Shown piece after piece: positions 17,682 to 27,152 of a stretch of 64,000 bases of DNA (position 1 is the first letter of the stretch; every line of letters begins with the position of its first letter). Below the pieces are notes generated by a model, which saw nothing but the letters and a program-made list of their open reading frames with translations, did not search any database and had not been told where the DNA came from. The DNA comes from Kosakonia sp. SMBL-WEM22 (lineage in GTDB: Bacteria > Pseudomonadota > Gammaproteobacteria > Enterobacterales > Enterobacteriaceae): assembly GCF_014490785.1 (NCBI RefSeq), contig NZ_CP051489.1, forward strand, positions 1 through 64,000. Direction: 5' to 3'. The position numbers and the translations under genes are program-made.

Positions 17682-18170
17682 TTAACAGGATAATTTTCGA
17701 ATAACTTCGTTCTGAACTTCTGATGGTAAAGATTCAACCATATTAACTATAGCAGTAACAGTCTGTCTTTCTGTTGTCGTAAGATTGATGCCATCATCAT
17801 CTCCGGTTGGCAATATAAAAATCTTGGCGTTTATGTGAAGCGTACGATTTGCATGGAAAAAAACTTCTTCCATAACTTCGTGAATTTCAGATAATTGTGC
17901 TTTATTTGGTGCCTGGCGGAATCGCTGGAGAACGCGCTCAGTTTTCTTACCATCAAGGTCATCAGCCACAAGATATGAATCAAAATCAATGTCTTTGTAG
18001 CCAATATATTTGCTCGGAGCGAAATACCACTTCATATTAACATAGCATGCATACCAACACCGTACAAAACTCAAACGCTCTGTCATTTCATGTTCTGGAT
18101 ACTTTTTAATTTCATCATACCAGTAGACAATGTTACGAACAGCTTCGGAAGGACAATCGATAAGTTCCAT
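17682..18170 (-). CDS. Hypothetical protein
   Basis: A 162-residue acidic, mostly helical protein without signal peptide or membrane segment. Aromatic residues are frequent in the N-terminal half (VYWYDEIKKYPEHEM, NMKWYFAPSKYIGYKD). The C-terminal 45 residues look like a helix pair (TTTERQTVTAIVNMVESL). No family was recognised. It is isolated between an IS630 scrap and an IS3-family element, in an AT-rich stretch. Confidence 0.5.
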   Translation of the reverse strand: MELIDCPSEAVRNIVYWYDEIKKYPEHEMTERLSFVRCWYACYVNMKWYFAPSKYIGYKDIDFDSYLVADDLDGKKTERVLQRFRQAPNKAQLSEIHEVMEEVFFHANRTLHINAKIFILPTGDDDGINLTTTERQTVTAIVNMVESLPSEVQNEVIRKLSC

Positions 18171-18466
18171 AATTTTAGGCTATTAACTCTGTGGGGTGTG
18201 CGATCACTCTATACAGAATTATGAATGCCGTCAATGGTTCATAATGTACATAATTTAATTGACTGATCTCTATGTCAATTTTATCATCAACGAGCCAGAT
18301 GTTTTAAGCTCACGCGGTCGTGTCATGCACACAGACCTGAAAGAGCAGGAAGTTAGAAAGTAGGCATACACGTTTTAGTTCCACGTACATTGAATTACAC
18401 CTGTTTGTGTAGTCAATTTGAGCAGACCACAAAAGTGGCTACTTCCGCACCTCGCTCATAGCGGAC
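18171..18466. other. Intergenic region before the IS3-family element
   Basis: No gene. Bases 18440-18465 (CTTCCGC...CGCTCATAGCGGA) closely resemble bases 17356-17381 (CTTCCGC...CGCTCACAGCGGA), a short hairpin-forming repeat that flanks both sides of the 17.4-18.5 kb segment. Confidence 0.45.
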
Positions 18467-18537
18467 TGACCTGCTACCCGTTGATTAACGCACCACGATG
18501 TTAGTAATGTCTTCATAAGCCACATGAGGACATCCCC

Positions 18538-18801
18538 ATGAAGAAGCGTTTTTCCGACGAACAGATCATCAGTATTCTCCGCGAGGCAGAAGCCGGGGTT
18601 TCAGCCCGGGAACTCTGCCGTAAGCATGCTATTTCAGACGCTACCTTTTACACCTGGCGCAAGAAGTTTGGTGGCATGGAAGTTCCCGAAGTGAAGCGGC
18701 TCAAGTCGCTTGAAGAGGAGAACGCCCGCCTCAAGAAGCTGCTCGCTGAAGCCATGCTGGATAAGGAGGCGCTTCAGGTAGCTCTTGGCCGAAAGTTCTG
18801 A
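18538..18801 (+). CDS. IS3-family OrfA (helix-turn-helix)
   Basis: An 87-residue protein with an N-terminal helix-turn-helix (EQIISILREAEAG, then AISDATFYTWRKKFGG) and a leucine-zipper-like C-terminal helix (VKRLKSLEEENARLKKLL). It binds the IS ends and is fused to OrfB by ribosomal frameshifting in active members. In this copy it is intact; the other two copies in the window carry stop codons. Confidence 0.92.
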   Translation: MKKRFSDEQIISILREAEAGVSARELCRKHAISDATFYTWRKKFGGMEVPEVKRLKSLEEENARLKKLLAEAMLDKEALQVALGRKF

Positions 18802-18824
18802 CGACAGACCAGAAGCGGGAAGCC

Positions 18825-19658
18825 GTGGAAGTCATGTGTGAGGCCGCAGGTCTGTCGCAACGTCGTGCCTGCAGGCTGGCAGGTTTGTCCCTGTCGACCT
18901 GCCGTTACTCGGCTCAGCGTTCGGCTGCTGACGCGCAGCTGTCTCTACGCATCACAGAGCTGGCACTTGAGCGCCGCCGCTTTGGTTACCGGCGCATCTG
19001 GCATCTACTGCGTCGGGAAGGCCTTCACGTCAACCACAAGCGGGTATACCGCATCTATCATCTCAACGGCCTGAGTGTAAAACGCAGGCGACGCCGCAAG
19101 GGACTGGCGACTGAGCGGCTTCCGCTTCTTCGTCCGGATGCGCCGAACCTGACATGGTCGATGGATTTTGTCATGGATGCACTTGCCAGCGGCCGCAGGA
19201 TGAAGTGCCTGACCTGCGTGGATGATTTCACGAAGGAGTGTCTGACGATCACCAGGGCATTCGGGATCACAGGCGTTCAGGTGACACGTATTCTGGACAG
19301 CATTGCGTTGTTTCGTGGCTATCCTGCAACGATAAGAACCGATCAGGGCCCGGAGTTCACCTGCCGCGCGCTCGATCAATGGGCCTTTGAACATGGTGTT
19401 GAGTTGCGCTTAATCCAGCCGGGCAAGCCAACGCAAAACGGATTTATTGAGAGTTTCAATGGCCGCTTTCGGGATGAATGCCTGAATGAGCACTGGTTCA
19501 GCGATATTCTACATGCCCGGGCAATAATTAATGACTGGCGGCAGGATTATAACGAGTGTCGACCACATTCATCGCTGAATTACCTCACGCCGGCTGAATT
19601 TGCAGCGGGCTGGCGAAACGGGAAATTTGAAGAAAAACCAACTGACATTACTAACTGA
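18825..19658 (+). CDS. IS3-family OrfB (DDE integrase)
   Basis: A 277-residue catalytic subunit. The HTH_21-type region (RFGYRRIWHLLRREG) leads to an rve integrase core with the DDE triad: Asp in TWSMDFVMDA, Asp in TIRTDQGPEFTCR, and Glu in NGFIESFNGRFRDECLNEHWF. The true start is probably upstream by frameshift from orfA around 18785-18800, where the two frames overlap. No internal stop was seen, so this copy may be active. Confidence 0.92.
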   Translation: MEVMCEAAGLSQRRACRLAGLSLSTCRYSAQRSAADAQLSLRITELALERRRFGYRRIWHLLRREGLHVNHKRVYRIYHLNGLSVKRRRRRKGLATERLPLLRPDAPNLTWSMDFVMDALASGRRMKCLTCVDDFTKECLTITRAFGITGVQVTRILDSIALFRGYPATIRTDQGPEFTCRALDQWAFEHGVELRLIQPGKPTQNGFIESFNGRFRDECLNEHWFSDILHARAIINDWRQDYNECRPHSSLNYLTPAEFAAGWRNGKFEEKPTDITN

Positions 19659-19687
19659 AGGTTGTATCTAATCCTAGGGGCAGGTCA

Positions 19688-20204
19688 CCCTTAAGCTAAA
19701 TATTATCCTTTCATATAAAGCGCTTTCTCAGCGCGGCCAGTAAAAGAAAATCCTCTTTCTTTCATGAATATTTCAGTGCGTTATTAGAGACGTCCTCCAT
19801 AAAAACAGCCTGCTGTTCTCCGGAATTTATGCCAGCTATCAATACTTGTTTGTACTGGAATCAGAATAATCTGTATATGCAGAATAATGGTGGTTTTCCG
19901 GGAAGTTTCTTATTGGTATATTTGCACCGCGCGCGCGTCGTTTGTATATGGCCTTTATTGCCGCTTCGCTACCTGACATTTCCTGATAGGGCTTAACCTC
20001 TGCGGAGGCTTCGCCGGCGGTAGCCATATTATGAAATTTCAGCCCTGCAATATGAAATTAACTAAAACTGCAATGAGTTTCTGCTGTGCGGCCGGAAGCG
20101 TGAAAGTATGCGTCATTTACTGCTGTGCTGTGATCTACGGGGCATAGCCAGATGGATGTCTCCGGCTCTGGTTTGCAGCGCATATACACATAGGGATGGA
20201 AGTT
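19688..20204. other. Intergenic region upstream of vgrG
   Basis: No convincing gene. A 62-codon minus-strand frame (19839-20027) has no ribosome site and was not accepted. No strong promoter was recognised before vgrG. The sequence is a mosaic left between the IS3 element and the T6SS island. Confidence 0.45.
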
Positions 20205-22133
20205 ATGCTTAACCGAATCACCGTTCAGCTCCCGGTCGAGGGGCTGCTTTTCTGGAAGCTTACCGGGCGCGAGTCGCTGTCGGAGCCGTTCATGTTCACC
20301 CTGGCGCTGCTTGGGACTGACGCGCGTACCGACCGCAGCGCGCTGCTGGGCAAGCCGGTGACGGTGACCATCCCGACTCAGGCCCTGATGACGCCGCGTT
20401 ACCTCAACGGTAAGGTGACTCGAGTTGCGGTAAGCGCGGTGGAGATGTCGGGTACCCGCTATGCGGCCTACGAGCTGACGGTGGAGCCGGACCTGTGGCC
20501 GATGCAGCGTGACCGCAATCTGCGCATCTTCCAGGGGCAGACGGTGCCGCAGATAGTGAAAACGCTGCTGGGCGAGAGCCAGGTGAACGTCGAGGAGCGG
20601 CTCTCCGGCAGTTACCGGGTCTGGGAGTACTGCGTGCAGTATCAGGAGAGCAGCCTCGACTTCATGAGTCGCCTGCTGGAGCTGGAGGGCATCACTTATC
20701 ACTTCCGCCATGAGCAGGACCGCCACACGCTGGTGCTTACCGATGCCCCCGGCCAGTACAAGCCTTTTCCCGGCTACGAGGCTATTCCGTACCACGTGAC
20801 GCCATCAGGCGGTACAACGGATGAAGAGGGTATCAGCCAGTGGGCGCTGCAGGATAACGTGACTCCGGGCATCTACAGCCTCGACGACTACGACTTCCGC
20901 AAGCCGAACGCGTGGCTGTTCCAGGCGCGGCAGAACCCAAAATCGCCACAGCCAGGGAGCATTGACGTCTATGACTGGCCGGGCCGGTTTGTGGAGCACG
21001 GTCACGGGGAGTTCTATGCCCGCATCCGCCAGGAGAGATGGCAGGTGGAGCACCGCCAGACGCGGGGCGCAGCGACAGCGCTCGGCATCGCGCCGGGGCA
21101 CACATTCGTGCTGCACAACGCCCCGTTCTTCGGTGACAACGGGGAATACCTTACCACGGCGGCGCAATATCACTTCGAGGAGAACCGCTACGCGAGCGGG
21201 GCGGACAGCAATACGGTGCACGAAACGCATTTTGAGGTGATACCGGCGGACGTGCCGTACCGCCCGGCGCAGAAGACGCCGTGGCCGCGTACGTACGGCC
21301 CGCAGACTGCGAAGGTGGTGGGCCCGCAGGGCGAGAGCATCTGGACGGACAAATATGGTCGGGTGAAGGTGAAATTCCACTGGGACCGGCTGTCGAAGGG
21401 CGACGACACCAGCTCGAGCTGGGTGCGCGTGTCGAGCGCATGGGCGGGTCAGGGCTTCGGTGGCGTACAGATACCGCGCGTGGGTGACGAAGTGGTTGTG
21501 GACTTCATCAACGGCGACCCGGACCGCCCGCTGATAACGGGGCGCGTATACAACGAGGCGAGCATGCCGCCGTGGTCGCTGCCGGCGGCGGCGACGCAGA
21601 TGGGTTTTTTAAGCCGCTCGAAGGACGGCTCGCCGGACAACGCCAACGCCCTGCGCTTCGAGGATAAAGCCGGTGCCGAGCAGGTGTGGCTACAGGCCGA
21701 GCGCAACCTTGATACGAGCATCAAGAAAGACGAGACTCACAGCGTCGGCGGTTCGCAGTTGCTTTCCATCAAGCAGGACTACACCGGCAAAGTGGAAGGA
21801 AAACACGAGCACGCGATTCAGATGACCCGCAACGAGCTGGTCGGCGGCCAGTACGACATTAAAGGCCAGGGGATGGTGACTATCTCTTCCGCAACAGGCA
21901 TCCGTCTGGTGACGGGCGATTCCGTGCTGGAGATGGGCTCGAACGGCCAGGTCAACCTTTACTGTACTAAGTTTGCGATCAATGCCAGCGGTACGGGGCA
22001 AATCAACACCGGCGGTACGCTCGATCTGAATCTCAAGGATCCGGACAAAGCGACAAACGTGGCGCCGACACCCGCAGATATTCAGAACGAAGTGGCAAAA
22101 ACTTTTACCCCTGACGGAGAAGGGCAGGCATGA
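20205..22133 (+). CDS. vgrG: VgrG type VI secretion spike protein
   Basis: A 642-residue spike. Residues about 1-370 form the gp27-like part (YELTVEPDLWPMQRDRNLRIFQGQTV, CVQYQESSLDFMSRLLELEGI). The gp5-like OB fold follows (VKFHWDRLSKGDDTSSSWVRVS, QIPRVGDEVVVDFINGDPDRP). Then comes a beta-helix with repeats (THSVGGSQLLSI, GMVTISSATGIRLVTG). It trimerises and carries the PAAR-tipped Rhs effector on the T6SS tube. No separate effector domain is fused. The ATG at 20205 is preferred over 20196 by its distance to AGGGA. Its stop overlaps the start of the chaperone gene. No T6SS structural gene is in the window, so it must use a system encoded elsewhere. Confidence 0.94.
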   Translation: MLNRITVQLPVEGLLFWKLTGRESLSEPFMFTLALLGTDARTDRSALLGKPVTVTIPTQALMTPRYLNGKVTRVAVSAVEMSGTRYAAYELTVEPDLWPMQRDRNLRIFQGQTVPQIVKTLLGESQVNVEERLSGSYRVWEYCVQYQESSLDFMSRLLELEGITYHFRHEQDRHTLVLTDAPGQYKPFPGYEAIPYHVTPSGGTTDEEGISQWALQDNVTPGIYSLDDYDFRKPNAWLFQARQNPKSPQPGSIDVYDWPGRFVEHGHGEFYARIRQERWQVEHRQTRGAATALGIAPGHTFVLHNAPFFGDNGEYLTTAAQYHFEENRYASGADSNTVHETHFEVIPADVPYRPAQKTPWPRTYGPQTAKVVGPQGESIWTDKYGRVKVKFHWDRLSKGDDTSSSWVRVSSAWAGQGFGGVQIPRVGDEVVVDFINGDPDRPLITGRVYNEASMPPWSLPAAATQMGFLSRSKDGSPDNANALRFEDKAGAEQVWLQAERNLDTSIKKDETHSVGGSQLLSIKQDYTGKVEGKHEHAIQMTRNELVGGQYDIKGQGMVTISSATGIRLVTGDSVLEMGSNGQVNLYCTKFAINASGTGQINTGGTLDLNLKDPDKATNVAPTPADIQNEVAKTFTPDGEGQA

Positions 22134-22561
22134 GCAACGTGAAATATACGCTATCAGAAGGGACGCTGACGCTGCCGGAAGCGGTGCAGGATCGCAGCAT
22201 GACAATATTGTCACTACCGAAAGCGGGCGCGTCGCTGGTGCTGACCCGTGCATGGGACGTGAAGCCTGGCGACGAAGAGGCGTACCTGAAAAGCCAGGTC
22301 GCTAAAATCAAACGCGACATGAAGAAGTTTACCGGCGGAGAGGTGCAGGCCACCCAGGTCGGTGGCCGGCCCGCACAGGAAGTCGCCCTGCGTTTTGAAA
22401 ACCACGGCGTAACGGTTCATGAACAGCTGGCGACCACGATGCTTGACGATCATCTACTGGTGATGGCCATGAGCCGCACCGCGCCGTTTGATGAAGACGC
22501 GCTGGCGTTATGGGAATCCATTAAAGCGGGTCTGGAGTTTATGCCAGGGGAAGGAGCATAA
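22130..22561 (+). CDS. EagR-type (DUF1795/DcrB-like) effector chaperone
   Basis: A 143-residue protein of the DUF1795 family, which in T6SS islands binds and shields the N-terminal membrane helices of prePAAR Rhs effectors before they are loaded onto VgrG. The pattern fits: TLTLPEAVQDRSMTILSLP at the start, then VKPGDEEAYLKSQVAKIKRD and a C-terminal FDEDALALWESIKAGLEF helix. It overlaps the vgrG stop by four bases and precedes rhs by two, so all three are made together. Confidence 0.88.
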   Translation: MSNVKYTLSEGTLTLPEAVQDRSMTILSLPKAGASLVLTRAWDVKPGDEEAYLKSQVAKIKRDMKKFTGGEVQATQVGGRPAQEVALRFENHGVTVHEQLATTMLDDHLLVMAMSRTAPFDEDALALWESIKAGLEFMPGEGA

Positions 22562-22563
22562 GC

Positions 22564-25500
22564 GTGTCCCAACCGTTAGCTGCCCGTTATCAGGATCCAC
22601 TCATCCATAGCTCTCTGCTCGCCGACGTTGTCAGCGGTGTGATCGAAGGGGCCATCTGTCTTGCCGCCTTTACCGCGGGTACGGCAATGATGACGACCGG
22701 GCTTGGCACGGTCGCGGGCGTTGCATTGATTGCCGTTGTCTTCACCAGCGGCGTCGCGGAGGAAGCAGGCGATATGGTCGGCCAGGGTGTCGATGCCGTG
22801 CTGGATTTCTTCGGCTGGCGTGGACCACCGGATGCCCTTATTACCAGTGGCTCGCACAACGTTCATATCATGGACCTCCCTGCCGCCCGTGCGGCGGGCA
22901 CGGTCGATCATGATTATCTCAATACACCTATCCCGGAAGAGAGCTTTTCCGATAAAGCGAAAGCGTTTGCCATAAACACGGCCGTTACCATTCTCGAAGT
23001 GGCGCAGTTTACGCTGCACCCGGTTGATAATCTGGCGGCGGGAGTAAACGCGATTGCCAGCAGTGGCTGGCAGGGCGTGAAAAATTTTGCGGGCAGCGTC
23101 TGGGATAACTTAACCCAGCCGGTCGTGGCGGGGGCCAGCCCTTTTGCTAAAGAAGCGCCGCTGGATACCGTTGAGTGTACCAAAGGCCATACGGTTACTG
23201 GCGGTAGCTTCCTGGCGGAAGGCTCGAAAAAGGTGCTGATCAACGGTCAGCCTGCTTGTCGTGACGGCGATCGCAGTACCTGCGAAGCAAAGATAAAAGT
23301 TAAAGAGAACACGCGCGTGCGCATCGGCGGCGAGAGCATTGTGGTGCGCGATATCCGCAGCGGTGAAAATTTCTGGGCGCGGCTTATTGGTAACGCCATC
23401 GGCAGCCTCGGGCCGGGAATTATTCGCAATCTCAGTAAAGGCCTGCTGAAGACGATTTTCAGCCGCCAGATACTCAAGGCGTTTTGCTGTCAGCTCGCCG
23501 GCGATCTCGGAATGGGACTAGCCACGCTCGGGATGATCCAGGCCGGGAAGGTTGGCAGCGAAGCGCGCCACACGCAGCACCCGGTGGATATCGCCAGCGG
23601 TGCGAAAATTCTTGCGGGCGAGGAAGACCGCGATTTCACGCTCGAAGATCGTATTCCGCTTATCTGGCAGCGCATCTACAACAGCCGCAATCTCGCGACC
23701 GGTATGCTCGGCACCGGCTGGCTGCTGCCGTTCGAGACCCGCTTCTTCCGCCTTGAGGACAATACGTTTATCTGGCGCGATATGTCAGGCCGCGATCTGG
23801 GCTTTGGCGAGCTGACCCCCGGCGACGTGGTGGATTATCTCGAAGATGGTATCACGCTCTATTACACCGTGACCGGTACGCTGATGCTCCAGATGGCGAA
23901 CGGTGAATACCATGTCTATGAGCCGGACCCGACGAACCCCGGCGAATGGCGCCTGTTCCGCATCTACGATCGTCACGAGAACTGTCAGCACTACGCCTGG
24001 GACGAGCACGGCAAACTGGTGCGGATTTCCGGTGACAATGAATCGCTGGATGTCGAGCTTGCCTATGAGAAACAGCATGGCCGTCTCGCCAGCGTACATC
24101 AGGTTTGCGCAGGCGAGCGCCGCCTGCTGGTCACTTACGGCTATAACGAACACGGCCAGCTAACCGACGTGACCGACGCCGACGGCATCGTCACGCGCCG
24201 CTTCGGCTGGGACCGCGCCAGCGACATGATGGGCTGGCACAGCTACTCCACCAACCTCAGCGTGCATTATCAGTGGCAGCCCGCCGCCGATGCGCCCAAC
24301 TGGCGCGTGTGCAGTTATCAGGTGCTGGATGACCAGGATAACGTGCTGGAGCGCTGGCGCATCGATGCCGACGAGGCGAAACGCTGCGCGACGGTGAGCT
24401 GCGACGCGGGCTTCTCAACGCGCCACTGCTGGGATTTCCTCTATCGCATCACCGAGTTCACCGACCGCAACGGCGGCGTGTGGCGCTACGAGTGGGCGGA
24501 CTACGCCGAACTGCTGAAGGCGGCCACCACGCCGGACGGCAGCCGCTGGGAATACGGCTACGACGAGCACGGCAACCTGACGGAAGTGCGCGACCCGCTC
24601 GGCAACAGGACGTTCACCACCTGGCACCCGGTTTTCGCGTTCCCGCTGAAGGAGGTGCTGCCGGACGGCGGCACCTGGCAGTATGAGTACAACGCGCGCG
24701 GCGACGTGGTCTCGCTCACTGACCCGAAAGGCGGCGTGACGCGCTTTGAGTGGAACGAGCAGGGCGACCTGGTGAAGCAGACGGACGCGCTGGAGAACAC
24801 GCACCGTTTCTGGTGGAACGAGCGCGGACAGCTGGTGCGCGACGAGGACTGCTCCGGCAACCAGAGCCACCGGCTGTACGACGCGGCGGGACGGCCGCTG
24901 AGCGCGGGCGACGCCGAAGGCAACACCGACCGCTGGACGCTGAGCGCGGCGGGGCGTCTGCAGACCTGGCGACGGGCGGACGGCCGCGAGACGCACTACG
25001 AATATGACAGCGCCGGGCTGCTGTGCGGGCAGGACGACGACGGGCTGCGCGAGCGTAAAGTCACGCGCAACGCGCGCGGGCAGGTGGTGAGCGCCGCCGA
25101 CCCGGCGGGTCATCTCACGCACCTGCGCTACGACCGCCTGGGCCGCCTGACGACGCTGATTAACCCGAACCGCGAGAGCTGGCGGTTTGAGTATGACGCC
25201 ACGGGCCGGCTGACGGGCCAGCGCGACTACGCGGGCCGCCTGACGGAGTACCGCCACGACGCGCTGGGCCAGGTGACGGAGGTGATTCGCCATCCGCTGC
25301 CGGGCAGCCAGGAGGCGCCGCTGGTCACCGCGTTTGAGTATGACGTGCTGGGGCGCCTGACCGCGCGGGAAACCGCCGACCACCGCACCGAGTACCGTCA
25401 CGACACGCTGTCGCTGGAAATTCGCCGCGCCACCCGCGCCGAATGGCGCACCGCGCTGCTGGAAGAGCGCGAACCGCAGTGGGACGCCGTACTGGTCTTC

Positions 25501-27144
25501 ACCCGCAATGCCGCGGGCGAGCTGGTGAGCGAGGAGAACCACGGCGGGACGTTTGAGTACGAGTACGACGCGCTCGGCAACCTCAGCAGCACGCGTTTCC
25601 CGGACGGACGCGAGCTGGCGGCGCTGCGCTACGGCACCGGGCACCTGCTGGAGATGCAGCTGCGCCACGGCGGAGCGACGCACACGCTGGCGGCCTATGG
25701 CCGAGACCGCCTGCACCGGGAAATCTCCCGCAGCCAGGGCGTGCTCTCGCAGGAGACCCGTTACGACACCGCGGGGCGCATCACCCAGCGTACGGTGCTG
25801 GACGCCCGCCGGGAGCTGGTGTTCGAGCGCCGCTACCGCTGGGACCGCACCGACCAGATAGTTCAGCAGATACACACCGATACCACGCCGACAACGCCGG
25901 GTGAAAAATACAGCCAGTACCTGTGGGGCTACGACGCGGCGGGCCAGGTCACAAAGGTCGTCGAACCGCAGAAGGAAGAACGCTTCTTCTGGGACGCCGC
26001 AGGCAACCGTACCGAAGAACACCGTAACCCGGTGTGGCACAACCTGCTGCTGCGCCTCGGCGGGCTGAAGCTCGATTACGACGGGTTCGGGCGGCTCACG
26101 CGCCGTCAGGATAAAAGCGGCGTGGTGCAGCATTTCATGTATGACGATGAGCAGCGGGTAAAAGAGATTCGCTTTGAGGGGAACAGCGAGTTCAGCAAAG
26201 TGGAATACCGCTATGACCCGCTGGGCCGCAGGACGCATAAGGTGCTCTGGCGCTACGGTGATAAAGACCCGGAAACCATCCGCTTCGACTGGCAGGGGTT
26301 ACAGCTGGCAGGTGAACAGAGCGACCGTGAGCCGGACCACTACGTCCAGTACGTTTACACCGAAGGCAGCTACGAGCCGCTGGCCCGCATCGACAGCGTC
26401 TTCGACGACTGCGGGATTTACTGGTACCACACCGAACTGAACGGCCTGCCGGAGCGGGTAACGGACGCTGACGGCCAGACCGTCTGGCGCGGGCAGTTCA
26501 GCACCTGGGGCAAAACGGAGCTCGAACTCAGCGTACCGCAGTGGCAGGTGCCGCAGAACCTGCGCTTCCAGGGGCAATATCTCGACCGCGAGAGCGGGCT
26601 GCACTACAACCTGTTCCGCTACTACGACCCGGTCGCCGGTCGTTACACCCAGATGGACCCGATTGGGTTAGCGGGCGGGCTGAATACCTACAGCTATGTG
26701 GGTGATCCTCTTACGGAGATAGATCCTTTTGGACTTGCGCCATGTCCAGTTAGAGAAGTCAATGGAGTTAAAATATATGGCAAAGGGCAAGTCGATAAAA
26801 CGCCTGGCCATGATCAATTCTCAGAAGTTATTGCAAATAAACTTGCTATGAGTGGTAAGTTTAAAGAGATTTATTTGAACAGGTCTTATAGCTTTGCGCA
26901 TGGACCTGGTGTTTCCGGAAGAAGACCTGACATTATGGCCGTTGATATAAACGGAAAAACACACTCGATAGAACTTGCATCAAAAACAGATATGGGCAAA
27001 AAGTTACCGACATTAACTACTCGGAACCAGACGGCAATGAGTAACCTCCCTCCTTCACAACAGGGCGAAATAATTCTGTTTAAACACCATTATGATGCTT
27101 ACCATATTAAGTCTGTATTAGATGATTTGATTGAAAGTATATAG
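22564..27144 (+). CDS. rhs: Rhs effector with prePAAR, PAAR, YD repeats and PD-(D/E)XK-like toxin tip
   Basis: A 1526-residue polymorphic toxin. Residues 20-70 hold hydrophobic helices and the prePAAR region (SGVIEGAICLAAFTAGTAMM), about 200-275 a PAAR tip (CTKGHTVTGGSFLAEG, GQPACRDGDRSTC), then a long series of YD repeats to about 1390. The core ends with the family signature RYYDPVAGRYTQMDPIGLAGG and DPFGL. The last 134 residues are the toxin: GRRPDIMAVD and HSIELASKTD give the D...E-x-K-like order of a PD-(D/E)XK nuclease. GC content falls sharply at about 26735, where the tip begins, as expected for swapped tips. The start is a GTG. Effect on DNA is inferred from the motif. Confidence 0.93.
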   Translation: MSQPLAARYQDPLIHSSLLADVVSGVIEGAICLAAFTAGTAMMTTGLGTVAGVALIAVVFTSGVAEEAGDMVGQGVDAVLDFFGWRGPPDALITSGSHNVHIMDLPAARAAGTVDHDYLNTPIPEESFSDKAKAFAINTAVTILEVAQFTLHPVDNLAAGVNAIASSGWQGVKNFAGSVWDNLTQPVVAGASPFAKEAPLDTVECTKGHTVTGGSFLAEGSKKVLINGQPACRDGDRSTCEAKIKVKENTRVRIGGESIVVRDIRSGENFWARLIGNAIGSLGPGIIRNLSKGLLKTIFSRQILKAFCCQLAGDLGMGLATLGMIQAGKVGSEARHTQHPVDIASGAKILAGEEDRDFTLEDRIPLIWQRIYNSRNLATGMLGTGWLLPFETRFFRLEDNTFIWRDMSGRDLGFGELTPGDVVDYLEDGITLYYTVTGTLMLQMANGEYHVYEPDPTNPGEWRLFRIYDRHENCQHYAWDEHGKLVRISGDNESLDVELAYEKQHGRLASVHQVCAGERRLLVTYGYNEHGQLTDVTDADGIVTRRFGWDRASDMMGWHSYSTNLSVHYQWQPAADAPNWRVCSYQVLDDQDNVLERWRIDADEAKRCATVSCDAGFSTRHCWDFLYRITEFTDRNGGVWRYEWADYAELLKAATTPDGSRWEYGYDEHGNLTEVRDPLGNRTFTTWHPVFAFPLKEVLPDGGTWQYEYNARGDVVSLTDPKGGVTRFEWNEQGDLVKQTDALENTHRFWWNERGQLVRDEDCSGNQSHRLYDAAGRPLSAGDAEGNTDRWTLSAAGRLQTWRRADGRETHYEYDSAGLLCGQDDDGLRERKVTRNARGQVVSAADPAGHLTHLRYDRLGRLTTLINPNRESWRFEYDATGRLTGQRDYAGRLTEYRHDALGQVTEVIRHPLPGSQEAPLVTAFEYDVLGRLTARETADHRTEYRHDTLSLEIRRATRAEWRTALLEEREPQWDAVLVFTRNAAGELVSEENHGGTFEYEYDALGNLSSTRFPDGRELAALRYGTGHLLEMQLRHGGATHTLAAYGRDRLHREISRSQGVLSQETRYDTAGRITQRTVLDARRELVFERRYRWDRTDQIVQQIHTDTTPTTPGEKYSQYLWGYDAAGQVTKVVEPQKEERFFWDAAGNRTEEHRNPVWHNLLLRLGGLKLDYDGFGRLTRRQDKSGVVQHFMYDDEQRVKEIRFEGNSEFSKVEYRYDPLGRRTHKVLWRYGDKDPETIRFDWQGLQLAGEQSDREPDHYVQYVYTEGSYEPLARIDSVFDDCGIYWYHTELNGLPERVTDADGQTVWRGQFSTWGKTELELSVPQWQVPQNLRFQGQYLDRESGLHYNLFRYYDPVAGRYTQMDPIGLAGGLNTYSYVGDPLTEIDPFGLAPCPVREVNGVKIYGKGQVDKTPGHDQFSEVIANKLAMSGKFKEIYLNRSYSFAHGPGVSGRRPDIMAVDINGKTHSIELASKTDMGKKLPTLTTRNQTAMSNLPPSQQGEIILFKHHYDAYHIKSVLDDLIESI

Positions 27145-27152
27145 GAGTTAGC

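Larger units (their letters stand above)
18467..19687 (+). mobile_element. IS3-family insertion sequence, complete copy
   Basis: About 1221 bp with terminal inverted repeats starting TGACCTGC at the left (18467) and ending GCAGGTCA at the right (19687). It carries orfA and orfB, in the IS407-like arrangement. No target duplication is obvious in the flanks (GGAC / CCCT), so the surroundings may have rearranged. A decayed copy lies at 49928-51066 and a left-end fragment at 37540-37895. Confidence 0.85.

Noticed and set aside
19839..20027. 62-codon minus-strand frame upstream of vgrG
   Set aside because: No ribosome site and no recognised family; kept only as part of the intergenic note.
24415..26238. 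607-codon open frame on the minus strand inside rhs
   Set aside because: It is the antisense of GC-rich YD repeats; its composition is Ala/Val/Arg-rich without any recognisable domain, and no ribosome site is present.
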